64,000 bases of DNA from Pseudomonas saudimassiliensis (GCF_000939975.1 NZ_LK391969.1:1249036-1313035), one strand, 5' to 3'. Positions 9,626 to 19,829 are shown, numbered from the stretch's first letter. Numbers and translations: made by a program. The notes: generated from the sequence alone by a model not told the origin.

Positions 9626-11548
9626 ATGAGCATATTCAGTCATTTTCAGAACCGATTCGAGACCGTTCAGCAGGAGGAAATGTCCCTGCAGGAGTATCTT
9701 GATCTGTGCAAGTCGGACCCCATGACCTACGCTTCCAGCGCCGAGCGCCTGTTGATGGCCATCGGCGAGCCGGAGCTGATCGACACCTCGCTGGATCCAC
9801 GGCTGTCGCGTATCTTCTCCAACAAGGTGATCAAGCGTTACCCCGCTTTTGCCGACTTCCACGGCATGGAGGATGCGATCGAGCATATCGTTTCCTTTTT
9901 CAAGCACGCCGCGCAGGGGCTGGAAGAGAAGAAGCAGATTCTCTACCTGCTGGGTCCGGTCGGCGGCGGTAAATCGTCGATTGCGGAGAAGCTCAAGGCG
10001 CTGATGCAGCAGGTGCCCTTTTACGCGATCAAGGGCTCACCGGTGTTCGAATCCCCACTGGGGCTGTTCAACGCCGCCGAAGATGGGCATATCCTCGAGG
10101 AGGACTTTGGCATTCCGCGGCGCTACCTGACCAGCATCATGTCCCCCTGGGCGGTGAAACGCCTGCATGAATTCAATGGCGACATCAGCCAGTTCCGGGT
10201 GGTCAAGCTGTACCCCTCCATCCTGCAACAGGTCGCCATCGCCAAGACCGAACCGGGCGATGAGAACAACCAGGACATCTCCTCGCTGGTCGGCAAGGTG
10301 GATATCCGCAAACTGGAGGAGTTCCCCCAGAACGACCCCGATGCCTACAGCTATTCCGGCGCGCTGTGCCGCGCCAACCAGGGGTTGATGGAGTTCGTCG
10401 AGATGTTCAAGGCACCGATCAAGGTGCTGCACCCCCTGCTGACCGCCACCCAGGAAGGCAACTACAACAGCACCGAGGGCCTCGGCGCCATCCCCTTCAA
10501 TGGCGTGATCCTGGCGCACTCCAACGAATCGGAGTGGCACACCTTCCGCAACAACAAGAACAACGAAGCCTTCATCGACCGGATCTATATCGTCAAGGTG
10601 CCCTATTGCCTGCGGGTCAGTGACGAGATCCAGATCTACCAGAAGCTGCTCACCAACAGCTCGCTGGCCAGCGCCCATTGCGCGCCCGACACGCTGAAGA
10701 TGCTCGCCCAATTCAGTGTGCTGTCGCGCCTGAAGGAGCCGGAAAACTCCAACGTCTACTCGAAGATGCGCATCTACGATGGGGAGAACCTGAAGGACAC
10801 CGATCCCAAGGCCAAGTCGATCCAGGAGTACCGCGACACCGCGGGGGTGGATGAAGGCATGACCGGCCTGTCGACCCGCTTCGCCTTCAAGATCCTGTCC
10901 AAGGTGTTCAACTACGACAATACCGAGGTGGCGGCCAACCCGGTGCACCTGCTGTATGTACTGGAGCAGCAGATCGAGCAGGAGCAGTTCCCGGCCGAGG
11001 TCAGTGAGCGCTACCTGCGCTTCCTCAAGGAATACCTGGCACCCCGCTACGTCGAGTTCATCGGCAAGGAGATCCAGACCGCCTATCTGGAGTCCTACAG
11101 CGAATACGGCCAGAACATCTTCGATCGCTACGTGCTGTACGCCGACTTCTGGATCCAGGACCAGGAATACCGCGACCCCGACACCGGCGAGATCCTCGAC
11201 CGCGCGGCCCTCAGCGAGGAGCTGGAAAAGATCGAGAAGCCGGCCGGCATCAGCAACCCGAAGGACTTCCGCAACGAGATCGTCAACTTCGTGCTGCGCG
11301 CCCGCGCCCACAACAACGGCAAGAACCCCAGCTGGTTGTCCTACGAGAAGCTGCGCGTGGTGATCGAGAAGAAAATGTTCTCCAACACCGAGGACCTGCT
11401 ACCGGTTATCAGCTTCAACGCCAAGGCCTCCACCGAGGACCAGAAGAAGCACAACGACTTTGTCACCCGCATGGTCGAACGGGGATATACCGAGAAACAG
11501 GTGCGTCTGCTGTCGGAATGGTACCTGCGGGTGCGCAAGGCGCAATAA
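9626..11548 (+). CDS. yeaG: PrkA-family serine protein kinase YeaG
   Basis: 640-residue PrkA protein: an N-terminal AAA+ module followed by a C-terminal PrkA kinase-like domain. The Walker A is GPVGGGKSS starting near Gly110. In enterobacteria YeaG works with YeaH in adaptation to nitrogen starvation and stationary phase. The start is the ATG at 9626 preceded by GAGGT. Together with yeaH and spoVR it forms the conserved three-gene stress cluster seen across gammaproteobacteria; here the first intergenic gap carries a tandem repeat. Confidence 0.95.
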   Translation: MSIFSHFQNRFETVQQEEMSLQEYLDLCKSDPMTYASSAERLLMAIGEPELIDTSLDPRLSRIFSNKVIKRYPAFADFHGMEDAIEHIVSFFKHAAQGLEEKKQILYLLGPVGGGKSSIAEKLKALMQQVPFYAIKGSPVFESPLGLFNAAEDGHILEEDFGIPRRYLTSIMSPWAVKRLHEFNGDISQFRVVKLYPSILQQVAIAKTEPGDENNQDISSLVGKVDIRKLEEFPQNDPDAYSYSGALCRANQGLMEFVEMFKAPIKVLHPLLTATQEGNYNSTEGLGAIPFNGVILAHSNESEWHTFRNNKNNEAFIDRIYIVKVPYCLRVSDEIQIYQKLLTNSSLASAHCAPDTLKMLAQFSVLSRLKEPENSNVYSKMRIYDGENLKDTDPKAKSIQEYRDTAGVDEGMTGLSTRFAFKILSKVFNYDNTEVAANPVHLLYVLEQQIEQEQFPAEVSERYLRFLKEYLAPRYVEFIGKEIQTAYLESYSEYGQNIFDRYVLYADFWIQDQEYRDPDTGEILDRAALSEELEKIEKPAGISNPKDFRNEIVNFVLRARAHNNGKNPSWLSYEKLRVVIEKKMFSNTEDLLPVISFNAKASTEDQKKHNDFVTRMVERGYTEKQVRLLSEWYLRVRKAQ

Positions 11549-11551
11549 GGC

Positions 11552-11600
11552 AGCTGGAAGCTGGAAGCTGGAAGCTGGAAGCTGGAAGCTGGAAGCTGGA
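11552..11600 (+). repeat. Seven perfect tandem copies of AGCTGGA between yeaG and yeaH
   Basis: Starting four bases after the yeaG stop, the 7-mer AGCTGGA is repeated seven times without error. Degenerate copies follow in both orientations at 11645-11673 (GCTTCAGCTTG, a 6-base spacer, then CAAGCTTGAAGC), which can form a hairpin just upstream of the yeaH ribosome-binding site. Perfect copies indicate recent expansion or homogenisation. The unit is not a multiple of three but lies outside coding sequence, so length change would alter spacing, not a reading frame. Confidence 0.95.
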
Positions 11601-11689
11601 AGCCAGGGATGGTACCGCAGGAGCGGCAGACAACAACTGGGGTTGCTTCAGCTTGCTACCTCAAGCTTGAAGCTGGCCGGAGGGGCCTT

Positions 11690-12961
11690 ATGAGTTATGT
11701 GATCGACCGTCGTCTGAACGGCAAGAACAAGAGCACGGTCAACCGCCAACGTTTTCTGCGCCGCTACAAGGCGCATATCAAGAAAGCGGTGGAAGAAGCA
11801 GTAGGCCGGCGCTCCATTACCGACATCGAGCACGGGGAGCAGATCAGTATCCCCGGGCGGGATATCGATGAACCCATTTTCCATCACGGCCCCGGTGGCC
11901 GGCAGACCCGGGTGTTCCCCGGCAATCGCGAGTTTGCTACCGGCGACCGTATCGCCCGCCCCGAGGGCGGCGGCGGAGGCGGTGGCGGCAACCAGGCAGG
12001 CAATTCCGGCGAGGGCGAGGACGACTTCGTTTTCCAGATCACCCAGGAGGAGTTCCTCGACTTCATGTTTGAGGACCTGGCGCTGCCCAACCTGATCAAG
12101 CGTCACCTGACCGGTACCGACACCTTCCGCACCGTGCGCGCCGGCATCAGCCAGCAGGGCAATCCGTCACGCATTAACATTGTGCGCTCCATGCGCGCGG
12201 CCCACGCCCGGCGGATCGCCCTGTCCGGCGGCAGCCGGGCGCGCCTGCGCGCCGCGACCAAGGAGCTCGAACTGCTGCGCCAGCAGCAGCCGGACAACCT
12301 GGTGGATATCAAGGCGCTGGAGGAAGAGATCGAGCAGCTGCGCGCCCGGATCGACCGTATCCCCTTCCTGGATACCTTCGACCTGCGCTACAACCTGCTG
12401 GTCAAGCAACCCGATCCCAGCTCCCGGGCGGTGATGTTCTGCCTGATGGACGTGTCCGGCTCCATGACCCAGGCGACCAAGGATATTGCCAAGCGCTTCT
12501 ACATCTTGCTGTACCTGTTTCTGCAGCGAAACTACGAGCGCATCGAAGTGGTCTTCATCCGCCACCACACCAGCGCCAAGGAAGTGGATGAGGAGGAATT
12601 TTTCTATTCCCGGGAGACCGGCGGCACCATCGTTTCCAGCGCCCTGCGGATGATGCAGCAGATCATCGCCGATCGCTACTCGCCGGCGGAGTGGAACATC
12701 TACTGCGCCCAGGCTTCCGATGGCGACAACTGGAACGATGACTCGCCGATCTGCCGGGAGCTGCTGATCCGCCAGCTGATGCCCGCCATGCAGTATTACT
12801 GCTACGTGGAAATCACCCCGCGCGAGCATCAGGCACTGTGGTATGAGTATGAGCAGGTCGCCGAACACTTCCCCGACAGCTTCGCCCAACAGCAGATCGT
12901 CGAGGCGGGGGATATCTATCCGGTGTTCCGCAAGCTGTTCCAGAAGAGGATGGCAACATGA
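11690..12961 (+). CDS. yeaH: YeaH/YhbH family protein (DUF444, von Willebrand A-like)
   Basis: 423-residue DUF444 protein acting with the PrkA kinase. It begins [15 protein letters not shown], the usual start of the family, with GGAGGGG just upstream, so I used the ATG at 11690 although the frame is open upstream to 11609 through the repeat tract. A glycine-rich linker near residues 92-105 precedes the C-terminal vWA-like domain, whose MIDAS motif is visible as [10 protein letters not shown] (DxSxS). The stop overlaps the spoVR ATG by four bases. Confidence 0.94.
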   Translation: MSYVIDRRLNGKNKSTVNRQRFLRRYKAHIKKAVEEAVGRRSITDIEHGEQISIPGRDIDEPIFHHGPGGRQTRVFPGNREFATGDRIARPEGGGGGGGGNQAGNSGEGEDDFVFQITQEEFLDFMFEDLALPNLIKRHLTGTDTFRTVRAGISQQGNPSRINIVRSMRAAHARRIALSGGSRARLRAATKELELLRQQQPDNLVDIKALEEEIEQLRARIDRIPFLDTFDLRYNLLVKQPDPSSRAVMFCLMDVSGSMTQATKDIAKRFYILLYLFLQRNYERIEVVFIRHHTSAKEVDEEEFFYSRETGGTIVSSALRMMQQIIADRYSPAEWNIYCAQASDGDNWNDDSPICRELLIRQLMPAMQYYCYVEITPREHQALWYEYEQVAEHFPDSFAQQQIVEAGDIYPVFRKLFQKRMAT

Positions 12962-14511
12962 TCCGACAGCCCATTTCCACCGAATCGGAATGGACCTTCG
13001 ACCTGATCCGCGAATACGACCGGGAAATCGGGCGCATCGCCCATGAGGTCTACGGCCTGGACACCTATCCCAACCAGATCGAGGTCATTACCGCCGAACA
13101 GATGATGGACGCCTACGCCTCGGTGGGTATGCCGCTGGGGTATCACCACTGGTCCTATGGCAAACATTTCCTGCATACGGAAAAGCACTACCAGCGGGGC
13201 CAGATGGGCCTGGCCTACGAGATCGTGATCAACTCCGATCCCTGTATCGCCTACCTGATGGAAGAGAACACCATGACCATGCAGGCGCTGGTGATCGCCC
13301 ACGCCTGCTACGGCCACAACTCCTTCTTCAAGGGCAACTACCTGTTCCGCAGCTGGACCGACGCCGGCTCGATCATCGATTACCTGGTGTTTGCCAAGCA
13401 GTACATCGGCCAGTGCGAGGAGCGCTACGGCATCGATGCGGTGGAAGACCTGCTCGACTCCTGCCACGCCCTGATGAACTACGGCGTGGACCGCTACAAG
13501 CGGCCCTATCCGGTTTCCGCCGAGGAAGAACGGCGACGCCAACAGGAGCGTGAGGAATACCTGCAGCGGCAGGTCAACGACCTGTGGCGCACCATCCCGG
13601 TCAACCCCGATGCCCACAACAAACACCAGGAGGAAGCGCGCTACCCCGCCGAACCCCAGGAAAACCTGCTGTACTTCATCGAGAAGAACGCGCCGCTGCT
13701 GGAACCCTGGCAGCGCGAGGTGGTGCGCATCGTGCGCAAGGTGGCGCAGTATTTCTACCCGCAGCGCCAGACCCAGGTGATGAACGAAGGCTGGGCCACC
13801 TTCTGGCATTACACCCTGCTCAACCATCTGTACGACGAGGGCAAGGTCACCGACGGCTTCATGATGGAGTTCCTGCAATCGCATACCAGCGTTATCTATC
13901 AGCCCTCCTTCGACAGCCAGTGGTTCAGCGGCATCAATCCCTACACGCTGGGCTTTGCCATGATGCAGGACATCCGCCGCATGTGCGAACACCCCACTGC
14001 CGAGGACCGCGACTGGTTCCCTGACATCGCCGGCAGTGACTGGCTGGAGACCCTCAAATTCGCCATGCGCACCTTCAAGGATGAAAGCTTTATCCTGCAG
14101 TACCTGTCGCCCAGGGTGATCCGCGACCTCAAGCTGTTTGCCATCGTCGATGACGAAAAGGACGACCACCTGGAAGTTGCCGCCATTCATGACGACAACG
14201 GCTACCGCCGCGTTCGCGAGCTGCTTGCCGCGCAATACAACCTGGGGAACAACGAGCCGAATATCCAGGTGTGGAAGGTGGATCGTCGGGGTGATCGCTC
14301 ACTGACCCTGCGCCACCAGCGCCATGACGGCAAACCCCTGGGCGAGACGACCGAGCGGATGATGAAACATCTGCACCGGTTGTGGGGGTTCGATATTCAT
14401 CTGGTGAGCATGGACGGCGATACCGTCAAGAGCGAGTCCCATATGCCGCCGCGCCCCGCTGCCGGCGAGCAGGCCATCCCCCGCTTCGACATGAATATCC
14501 CGCCTATCTGA
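12958..14511 (+). CDS. spoVR: SpoVR family protein (YcgB-like)
   Basis: 517-residue SpoVR/YcgB protein, third member of the yeaG-yeaH-spoVR cluster. Typical sequence includes [20 protein letters not shown] at the N-terminus, [17 protein letters not shown] and [21 protein letters not shown]. Biochemical function is not established; the name comes from a Bacillus gene involved in spore cortex formation, which cannot apply to a pseudomonad. Starts at the ATG overlapping yeaH by ATGA, so all three proteins are probably made in concert in stationary phase or stress. Confidence 0.95.
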   Translation: MIRQPISTESEWTFDLIREYDREIGRIAHEVYGLDTYPNQIEVITAEQMMDAYASVGMPLGYHHWSYGKHFLHTEKHYQRGQMGLAYEIVINSDPCIAYLMEENTMTMQALVIAHACYGHNSFFKGNYLFRSWTDAGSIIDYLVFAKQYIGQCEERYGIDAVEDLLDSCHALMNYGVDRYKRPYPVSAEEERRRQQEREEYLQRQVNDLWRTIPVNPDAHNKHQEEARYPAEPQENLLYFIEKNAPLLEPWQREVVRIVRKVAQYFYPQRQTQVMNEGWATFWHYTLLNHLYDEGKVTDGFMMEFLQSHTSVIYQPSFDSQWFSGINPYTLGFAMMQDIRRMCEHPTAEDRDWFPDIAGSDWLETLKFAMRTFKDESFILQYLSPRVIRDLKLFAIVDDEKDDHLEVAAIHDDNGYRRVRELLAAQYNLGNNEPNIQVWKVDRRGDRSLTLRHQRHDGKPLGETTERMMKHLHRLWGFDIHLVSMDGDTVKSESHMPPRPAAGEQAIPRFDMNIPPI

Positions 14512-14537
14512 ACCCAGCGGACTCCGCCGCGCTCCTC

Positions 14538-14565
14538 GGAAGCCAGCCGCCAGCGGCTGGTTTCC
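14538..14565 (+). terminator. Stem-loop after spoVR
   Basis: GGAAGCCAGCCGC and GCGGCTGGTTTCC form a 13-bp stem with one G-T pair and a 2-base loop, 26 bases after the spoVR stop. There is no U-run after it, so it may stabilise the 3' end or cause factor-dependent termination rather than act as a classical intrinsic terminator. Confidence 0.45.
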
Positions 14566-14608
14566 GCAGGTTCTTGGCCTGCCGGGCACAATGCCTTACA
14601 GTCGCGCC

Positions 14609-15847
14609 ATGAAAACAGATTTCACCACCTACCTGGTTGGCGGCGCCGTGCGCGACCAGCTGCTGGGCATCCCCTGGCACGAACACGACTGGGTCGTGGT
14701 CGGCGCTACGCCGGAACAACTAGTCGCGGCCGGCTTTCGCCCGGTGGGGCAGGACTTTCCGGTCTTTCTCCATCCGCAAACCGGCGAAGAATACGCCCTG
14801 GCACGGACCGAGCGTAAAAGCGGGCGCGGCTACGGCGGCTTCACCTTCCACGCCACGCCGGATATCACCCTGGAGCAGGATCTGCTGCGCCGCGACCTGA
14901 CCATCAATGCCATGGCCATGGCGGGCGACGGCACCCTTGTCGACCCCTACGGCGGTCAGCAGGACCTGCAAGACCGGCTGCTGCGCCACGTCTCCCCGGC
15001 CTTCGCGGAAGATCCCCTGCGGGTGTTGCGGGTCGCCCGTTTCGCGGCCCGCTATGCGCCGCTGGGCTTTCGCGTCGCGGAGGAAACCATGCAACTGATG
15101 CGCGAGCTGGCGGAGTCCGGCGAGCTGCAGGCGCTCACGGCCGAGCGCAGCTGGAAGGAAATCAGCCGGGCGCTGATGGAAACCCGGCCTGATGTTTTCA
15201 TCCGGGTGTTGCGCGACTGCGGCGCGCTGGCCGAGCTCCTGCCCGAGGTCGATTGCCTGTTTGGCGTCCCGCAACCCGAGGCCCACCACCCGGAAGTCGA
15301 TACCGGCGAGCATGTTTTGCTGGTGCTGCGCACGGCGGCGGACATGGCCCTGCCGCTGCCCGCCCGCTGGGCCTGCCTGCTCCACGATCTGGGCAAGGGG
15401 CGCACCCCGGAGCGGTTCTGGCCCAAGCACCACGGCCATGAAACCAAGGGCCTGGCGGCGGTCAAGGCGGTCAACCAGCGCTGCAAGGCGCCGCGCGACT
15501 GCCAGGAGCTGGCGCTGCTGACCTGCGAGTTCCATACCCACTGCCACCGCGCCCTGGAGCTCAAGCCCAGCACCCTGCTGAAACTGTTCAAGGCCTTCGA
15601 TATCTACCGCCGGCCGGAGCGCTTCGAGCAATTTCTCGGCGCCTGCGAGGCCGATGCCCGCGGCCGCACCGGACTGGAGCAGCGGCCCTACCCGCAGCCG
15701 GACTATCTGCGAGGAGCTGCCGCGGCAGCGCGCTCGGCGGATGTGCAGAAACTACTGGAACAGGGACTCAAGGGCGCCGAGTTGGGAACAGGCCTGGAGC
15801 AGGAGCGCCTGCGGCTGCTGGCCGAGTATCGTCGGGCAGCGCGCTAA
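14609..15847 (+). CDS. cca: Multifunctional CCA tRNA nucleotidyltransferase
   Basis: 412-residue class II CCA-adding enzyme that builds or repairs the 3' CCA of tRNAs. The head contains [14 protein letters not shown] and [13 protein letters not shown] (the latter carrying the catalytic acidic residue), then [15 protein letters not shown] and [10 protein letters not shown]. The C-terminal half has an HD phosphohydrolase motif, [11 protein letters not shown], so this is the long bacterial type with CCA-adding plus phosphatase/phosphodiesterase activity. The ATG at 14609 is preferred over one six codons upstream because family members begin close to the YxVGGAVRD motif. Confidence 0.95.
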   Translation: MKTDFTTYLVGGAVRDQLLGIPWHEHDWVVVGATPEQLVAAGFRPVGQDFPVFLHPQTGEEYALARTERKSGRGYGGFTFHATPDITLEQDLLRRDLTINAMAMAGDGTLVDPYGGQQDLQDRLLRHVSPAFAEDPLRVLRVARFAARYAPLGFRVAEETMQLMRELAESGELQALTAERSWKEISRALMETRPDVFIRVLRDCGALAELLPEVDCLFGVPQPEAHHPEVDTGEHVLLVLRTAADMALPLPARWACLLHDLGKGRTPERFWPKHHGHETKGLAAVKAVNQRCKAPRDCQELALLTCEFHTHCHRALELKPSTLLKLFKAFDIYRRPERFEQFLGACEADARGRTGLEQRPYPQPDYLRGAAAAARSADVQKLLEQGLKGAELGTGLEQERLRLLAEYRRAAR

Positions 15848-15884
15848 GACCAAAATCGTTGGCAGGTGCTCACCGAGCTGCGGC

Positions 15885-16448
15885 TCAGGCCGCCCCGCTC
15901 CCGGGAGCAGGACTGTGTGCAGGCAGCCGCTCGCGCAGCAGCGCCGTCGGCGTCAGTGCCTGGCCACGCCACTCGAACGGCACAGGCCAGACCTTCTGCT
16001 CACCGCGCCAATCGTCCCACAACCGGCCAATGCTCAGCTCGCTGCCGGCTAGCTGCACCGTCGGCGCCAGCAATGCCAGCGGCCAGAGGACGAAGGCGTT
16101 GCGGCGGATTTCCGGGCGTGGCAGCAGCACGCCCTCATGGCGCCCTACCAGCTCACCATATAGCAGTACATCAATGTCCAGCGTGATCCGCCCGGGTGAG
16201 GCCTGCTCGCGCCGGCCACAGGCTGCCTCGATGGCCTTGAGCGCGGCGTTAAGATCGGCCAGCCCCAGTTGGCAGCGCGCGCCTACCACCAGGTTGTAGA
16301 AGCGCGTCCCGAGCATGCCCACGGCATCGCTTTCGAATACCGGGGAAATTTCCAGTGGGCCGAGCAGCTGTTCGAGGGCATCCAGCCCGCGGCGCAGATG
16401 ATGCTCGCGGTCGGTGTTGCTGCCGATGCCCAGGTAGACGGTGTTCAT
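15885..16448 (-). CDS. folK: 2-amino-4-hydroxy-6-hydroxymethyldihydropteridine diphosphokinase
   Basis: 187-residue HPPK of folate synthesis, transferring diphosphate from ATP to 6-hydroxymethyl-dihydropterin. Motifs: VYLGIGSNTDREHHL at the N-terminus, FYNLVVGA, and RITLDIDVLLYG with LLPRPEIRRNAFVLWPL (the ATP/Mg-binding DxDxLLYG and PHP-like motif). The ATG overlaps the folB stop by four bases, so consecutive pathway enzymes are translated together. Convergent with cca, 37 bp apart. Confidence 0.95.
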   Translation of the reverse strand: MNTVYLGIGSNTDREHHLRRGLDALEQLLGPLEISPVFESDAVGMLGTRFYNLVVGARCQLGLADLNAALKAIEAACGRREQASPGRITLDIDVLLYGELVGRHEGVLLPRPEIRRNAFVLWPLALLAPTVQLAGSELSIGRLWDDWRGEQKVWPVPFEWRGQALTPTALLRERLPAHSPAPGSGAA

Positions 16449-16807
16449 GGGGCGCGCTGGCCCCGCTCGATGACCACGCCCACGCCGCCGCGGGCTGCCT
16501 GCACCGCACCGGGCTTGGTCAGGGTCAGGCGCAGCCAGGGCACCTGGAATTCACCCAGCACCACATCGGCCACCCGCTCGGCGAGGGTTTCGATGAGCTC
16601 GAAGCTGGTCGAGCTGACGTATTCGATCAGGCGCTGGCTGACCGCAGCGTAGTCCAGCGTCAGGCGCAGATCGTCCTGGGCTGCCGCTGCGCTGATATCC
16701 CAGGCCATCTCCAGGTCCAATACCAGGCGCTGGCGGATGCCGCGCTCCCAATCGTAGACGCCGATGACCGTCTCGACTTCCAGACCTCTGACAAATACCT
16801 GATCCAC
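16445..16807 (-). CDS. folB: Dihydroneopterin aldolase FolB
   Basis: 120-residue aldolase making 6-hydroxymethyl-dihydropterin and glycolaldehyde from dihydroneopterin. Family signature VFVRGLEVETVIGVYDWERGIRQRLVLDLEM at the N-terminus, DYAAVSQRLIEYV, and the catalytic-lysine region LTLTKPGAV. The start is a GTG with GGGAG about 7 bases upstream; the first codons give MDQVFVRGL, normal for the family. First gene of the folB-folK pair and divergent from plsY. Confidence 0.94.
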   Translation of the reverse strand: MDQVFVRGLEVETVIGVYDWERGIRQRLVLDLEMAWDISAAAAQDDLRLTLDYAAVSQRLIEYVSSTSFELIETLAERVADVVLGEFQVPWLRLTLTKPGAVQAARGGVGVVIERGQRAP

Positions 16808-16862
16808 CGTTTGCTCCCATGTCGACTACAATGGCTTTTCAATCAACCCGGCCAGGGACACC

Positions 16863-17447
16863 ATGAACATCGAATTCAATTTGTTGCTGTGTGTGGCCTA
16901 CCTGCTCGGCTCGATATCCTTCGCTGTGGTGCTGTCGCGCCTGCGCCACCAACCCGACCCGCGCAGCTTCGGCTCCCGCAATCCCGGCGCCAGCAACATG
17001 CTGCGCCTGGGCAATCGACCCCTGGCCCTGGCCACCCTGGTCGGCGACATGGGCAAGGGCGCCCTGGCGGTCTGGCTCGCCCGCCACCAGGGGCTTGAGC
17101 CACTGCAGCAGGCCTGGGTAGGGCTCGCTGCCGTGGTCGGTCATATCCTGCCCCTGTACCACCGCTTCCAGGGTGGCAAGGGTGTGGCAACGGCGGGCGG
17201 TGTGCTCCTGGTGCTGTCCTGGCCAGCGGCACTGGTGGCGGCACTGGCCTGGCTGGGCGCCTTCGCCATCCGCAGCATTGCCTCCCTCGCCTCGCTCGCT
17301 GCCTGTATCCTGATGCTGCCCTGGCTGGCCTGGCATAGCCCGGAATTGCAGATCCCCGTCAGCCTCATGGTGCTGGTGATACTGCTGCGCCACCGGTTGA
17401 ATATTGGTCGGCTGCTTGCCGGTACCGAAAACCGCTTCCGCTCGTGA
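16863..17447 (+). CDS. plsY: Glycerol-3-phosphate acyltransferase PlsY
   Basis: 194-residue integral membrane enzyme using acyl-phosphate (from PlsX) to acylate glycerol-3-phosphate, the first membrane step of phospholipid synthesis. The three conserved cytoplasmic loops are present: FGSRNPGASNMLR (phosphate loop), VGDMGKGALAV and HRFQGGKGVATA. About five transmembrane helices can be seen. Its stop codon and the convergent tsaD stop codon abut exactly with no intergenic base. Confidence 0.95.
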   Translation: MNIEFNLLLCVAYLLGSISFAVVLSRLRHQPDPRSFGSRNPGASNMLRLGNRPLALATLVGDMGKGALAVWLARHQGLEPLQQAWVGLAAVVGHILPLYHRFQGGKGVATAGGVLLVLSWPAALVAALAWLGAFAIRSIASLASLAACILMLPWLAWHSPELQIPVSLMVLVILLRHRLNIGRLLAGTENRFRS

Positions 17448-18479
17448 TCAGCTGACGATAGCTGGCAGGGCTTCAAGGGGCCAGCGGGCCCGGGCTTCGA
17501 GGCCTGCCCCGTCCTGTTGCCCGGCCAGCAGGCGCTGGCAGCCAGCGTAGGCAATCATGGCGCCGTTATCGGTACAGAACTCGGTACGGGCGTAGAACAG
17601 CTCGCCCTTGAGGCCTTGGGCCATGTCTCCGAGGGCCGCACGCAGCCGTCGGTTGGCACTGACGCCGCCAGCAATGACCAGGCGCTTGAGACCGGTCGCC
17701 TTCAGGGCTCGCCGGCATTTGATGGTGAGGGTTTCGACCACCGCCTGCTCAAAGGCCAGGGCAATGTCACTGCGGGTCTGCTCGCTCTCATCGCCCTCGG
17801 CGACGCAGCGCTGCCAAGTGTTCAGGGTGAAGGTCTTGAGACCGCTGAAACTGAAATCCAGGCCAGGGCGATCAGTCATCGGCCGGGGAAAGACGAACCG
17901 CCCCGGCTGCCCCTGTTCGGCCAGGCGGGCGATTTCCGGCCCGCCCGGATACCGCAACCCCATGAGCTTGGCCGTCTTGTCGAAGGCTTCACCGGCGGCG
18001 TCGTCCAGGGACTCGCCCAGCAGCTGATACTGGCCGATGCCATCGACCCGCACCAACTGGGTATGGCCGCCGGATACCAGCAGCGCCACAAAGGGAAAGG
18101 CCGGCGGCTGCTCTTCCAGCATGGGGGCCAGCAGGTGGCCCTCCATGTGGTGCACGCCCAACGCCGGCACCTGCCAGGCAAAGGCCAGCGCCCTGGCAAA
18201 AGCGCCGCCGACCAGCAGCGCGCCCACCAGACCTGGCCCGGCGGTATAGGCAATGCCGTCCACCTCACCGGCGCCAATTCCGGCCCGCTCGCAGACTTCC
18301 CGCACCAGCGGTACCAGGCGCTTCACGTGGTCCCGGGAGGCAAGCTCCGGCACCACGCCGCCGTAGATGCGGTGCAGGTCGATCTGACTGAACAGAGCGT
18401 CCGCCAGCAGGCCGCGCTCGCTGTCGTACAGCGCAACGCCGGTTTCATCACAGGAGGTTTCAATACCCAGAACACGCAT
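17448..18479 (-). CDS. tsaD: tRNA threonylcarbamoyladenosine synthase subunit TsaD
   Basis: 343-residue ASKHA-fold protein that, with TsaB, TsaC and TsaE, transfers threonylcarbamoyl to A37 of ANN-decoding tRNAs. It begins [19 protein letters not shown]; the metal-binding histidines are His111 and His115 in GVHHMEGHL, and the nucleotide-binding [10 protein letters not shown] and [13 protein letters not shown] motifs are intact. Position beside rpsU-dnaG-rpoD and opposite to them is the standard pseudomonad arrangement. Confidence 0.96.
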   Translation of the reverse strand: MRVLGIETSCDETGVALYDSERGLLADALFSQIDLHRIYGGVVPELASRDHVKRLVPLVREVCERAGIGAGEVDGIAYTAGPGLVGALLVGGAFARALAFAWQVPALGVHHMEGHLLAPMLEEQPPAFPFVALLVSGGHTQLVRVDGIGQYQLLGESLDDAAGEAFDKTAKLMGLRYPGGPEIARLAEQGQPGRFVFPRPMTDRPGLDFSFSGLKTFTLNTWQRCVAEGDESEQTRSDIALAFEQAVVETLTIKCRRALKATGLKRLVIAGGVSANRRLRAALGDMAQGLKGELFYARTEFCTDNGAMIAYAGCQRLLAGQQDGAGLEARARWPLEALPAIVS

Positions 18480-18583
18480 GGAATCAGGAATGCCGGTCAG
18501 CTTGGAAAGAGGCGTGCATGATAATGCCCATGCCCGCCCCAGACCAGCCTTTCCTGACCACCGTAGCGGCAGCGGCGCCCGGC

Positions 18584-19243
18584 TCAGCGGGTATCCTGGA
18601 AGCGGTGCGGCTCAGCCGCCAGCGCCAACCCGGCGCCACCGGGGCCGGCGTAGATATTACTGGTGATGTTGGCCGGGGTGGCCAGCAGCTCCACACCGTG
18701 GTCTCGGCAGGTCTGCTGCAGCTGGTCGAAGCCGGGCAAGCTGGCCATCTCGTCCAGGTCCATGCCCGCGGTAAACACCACATAGGGCGACAACAGGCCG
18801 GCGCGGATGCGGGCACAGGCGTAATCGATCATGCGCTCGACCGCAGCCTCGAAACTGCGCGCCCGGAACACCGGGCCGCCATTATGGCCCTGCCCCCAGA
18901 TCAGCGGGGTAATCTTCAGATGCCGCGCGAGAAAGGCCGAGGTAGCCGAGACACTCTTCTCACCACGGGACAGGCTGCGCTGGCGGATGTAATCCAGGTT
19001 TCGTGGAATGGCGCAGCCATAGATATGCCGGGTAAAATCATCCACCTGCTGGCGCAGCGCGTTCCTGGACACCCCCTGCTTGATCAGATGAACGGTATGC
19101 GCCGCCAGCAGCCCCTGGCCGGCGAATACCGTGCGACTGTCAACCACGCGCATGGCGAAGCGCCCTTCCAGTCCGGCCGCCTCCCGATAAGGTTTGTAGT
19201 TGGCGATGATGCGGTTCATCGCCCTGGCGATTCCCTGATGCAT
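18584..19243 (-). pseudogene. DegV-family protein lacking its N-terminal third
   Basis: 219 residues matching the C-terminal two thirds of the roughly 310-residue DegV-like fatty-acid-binding proteins of pseudomonads: MRVVDSRTVFAGQGLLA, a C-terminal GLLSPYVVFTAGMDLDEMASLPGFDQL and an ending typical of the family. The N-terminal lobe, including the TSQP/SSxxSGT-type lipid-head-group region, is absent, and the about 215 bp upstream to rpsU contains the rpsU promoter instead. An ATG at 19243 with AGG upstream could still be translated, so a truncated but expressed protein is possible. In P. aeruginosa this interval holds no degV, and the YqeY-like gene usually found beside rpsU is missing here. 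Confidence 0.6.
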
Positions 19244-19356
19244 TGCTGGTTGCCTTCATTGCGCCAGCATTCTGTTTCAAAGCCGAGACAGGCTCAATAT
19301 AAATCGCTCAATCTGCCCGCGCGTCAGCCGCCGCGCTGAACTAAGCCACCGACCCT

Positions 19357-19385
19357 TTGCATTTACGCTTCAAAGGCGGTAACAT
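19357..19385 (+). promoter_or_regulatory. Candidate sigma-70 promoter of rpsU-dnaG-rpoD
   Basis: TTGCAT (19357-19362), a 17-bp spacer and TAACAT (19380-19385) lie about 75 bases upstream of the rpsU ATG. The boxes match the consensus in three and four positions. It is the best-spaced candidate in the gap between the truncated degV and rpsU. Confidence 0.4.
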
Positions 19386-19458
19386 CCGCTCCCCTTGAAA
19401 TGCATTCGCTCTGATCGTGGTCGGGGCAATTACCCACTGTTTTTGAGAAAGGTACGAA

Positions 19459-19674
19459 ATGCCTGCCGTCAAAGTAAAAGAGAACGAACCCTTCGACGTG
19501 GCCCTACGTCGTTTCAAGCGCTCCTGCGAAAAAGCTGGCGTCCTGGCTGAAGTCCGCCGTCGCGAGTTCTACGAGAAGCCTACTACCGAGCGCAAGCGCA
19601 AGGCAGCTGCTGCTGTCAAACGTCACGCCAAGAAGCTGCAGCGCGAAAACCGTCGCCGCGAGCGTCTGTACTGA
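19459..19674 (+). CDS. rpsU: Small ribosomal subunit protein bS21
   Basis: 71-residue, highly basic S21 ([27 protein letters not shown]...; ends RRRERLY), needed for initiation on natural mRNAs. Exactly the family length. It heads the macromolecular synthesis group rpsU-dnaG-rpoD, tying translation, replication priming and transcription initiation together. AAAGG lies about 8 bases upstream of the ATG. Followed by a 254-bp gap before dnaG with its own regulatory elements. Confidence 0.98.
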   Translation: MPAVKVKENEPFDVALRRFKRSCEKAGVLAEVRRREFYEKPTTERKRKAAAAVKRHAKKLQRENRRRERLY

Positions 19675-19695
19675 GTTCAGCTGTAACGTCCTGCA

Positions 19696-19713
19696 GGGCC
19701 TGATCCCAGGCCC
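19696..19713 (+). terminator. Stem-loop between rpsU and dnaG
   Basis: GGGCCTG-ATCC-CAGGCCC is a perfect 7-bp stem 21 bases after the rpsU stop. No U-run follows. In E. coli a partial terminator at the same place lowers dnaG expression relative to rpsU; this hairpin could play that part, by analogy only. Confidence 0.4.
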
Positions 19714-19820
19714 GCCGAGCGCAACCCGCGCAATGGCAACGGGACAGAACTGACAGAGCACACATTGGTCCGGCCTTCCGGTATTACTGGAAATGGCTGG
19801 ATTTTTGTGTTGCCTGCGTG

Positions 19821-19829
19821 TGCTATCAT
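19821..19829 (+). promoter_or_regulatory. Possible extended -10 promoter upstream of dnaG
   Basis: TGC-TATCAT has the TGn extension before a -10-like hexamer, 100 bases upstream of dnaG. No clear -35 is present, as can occur with extended -10 promoters. Downstream, a perfect hairpin CAGGGTC-TTC-GACCCTG (19882-19898) lies in the leader 30 bases before the dnaG ATG. Confidence 0.3.

Noticed and set aside
11552..11600. Short-repeat array as a CRISPR
   Set aside because: Unit is 7 bp with no spacers and no cas genes are present; simple tandem repeat.
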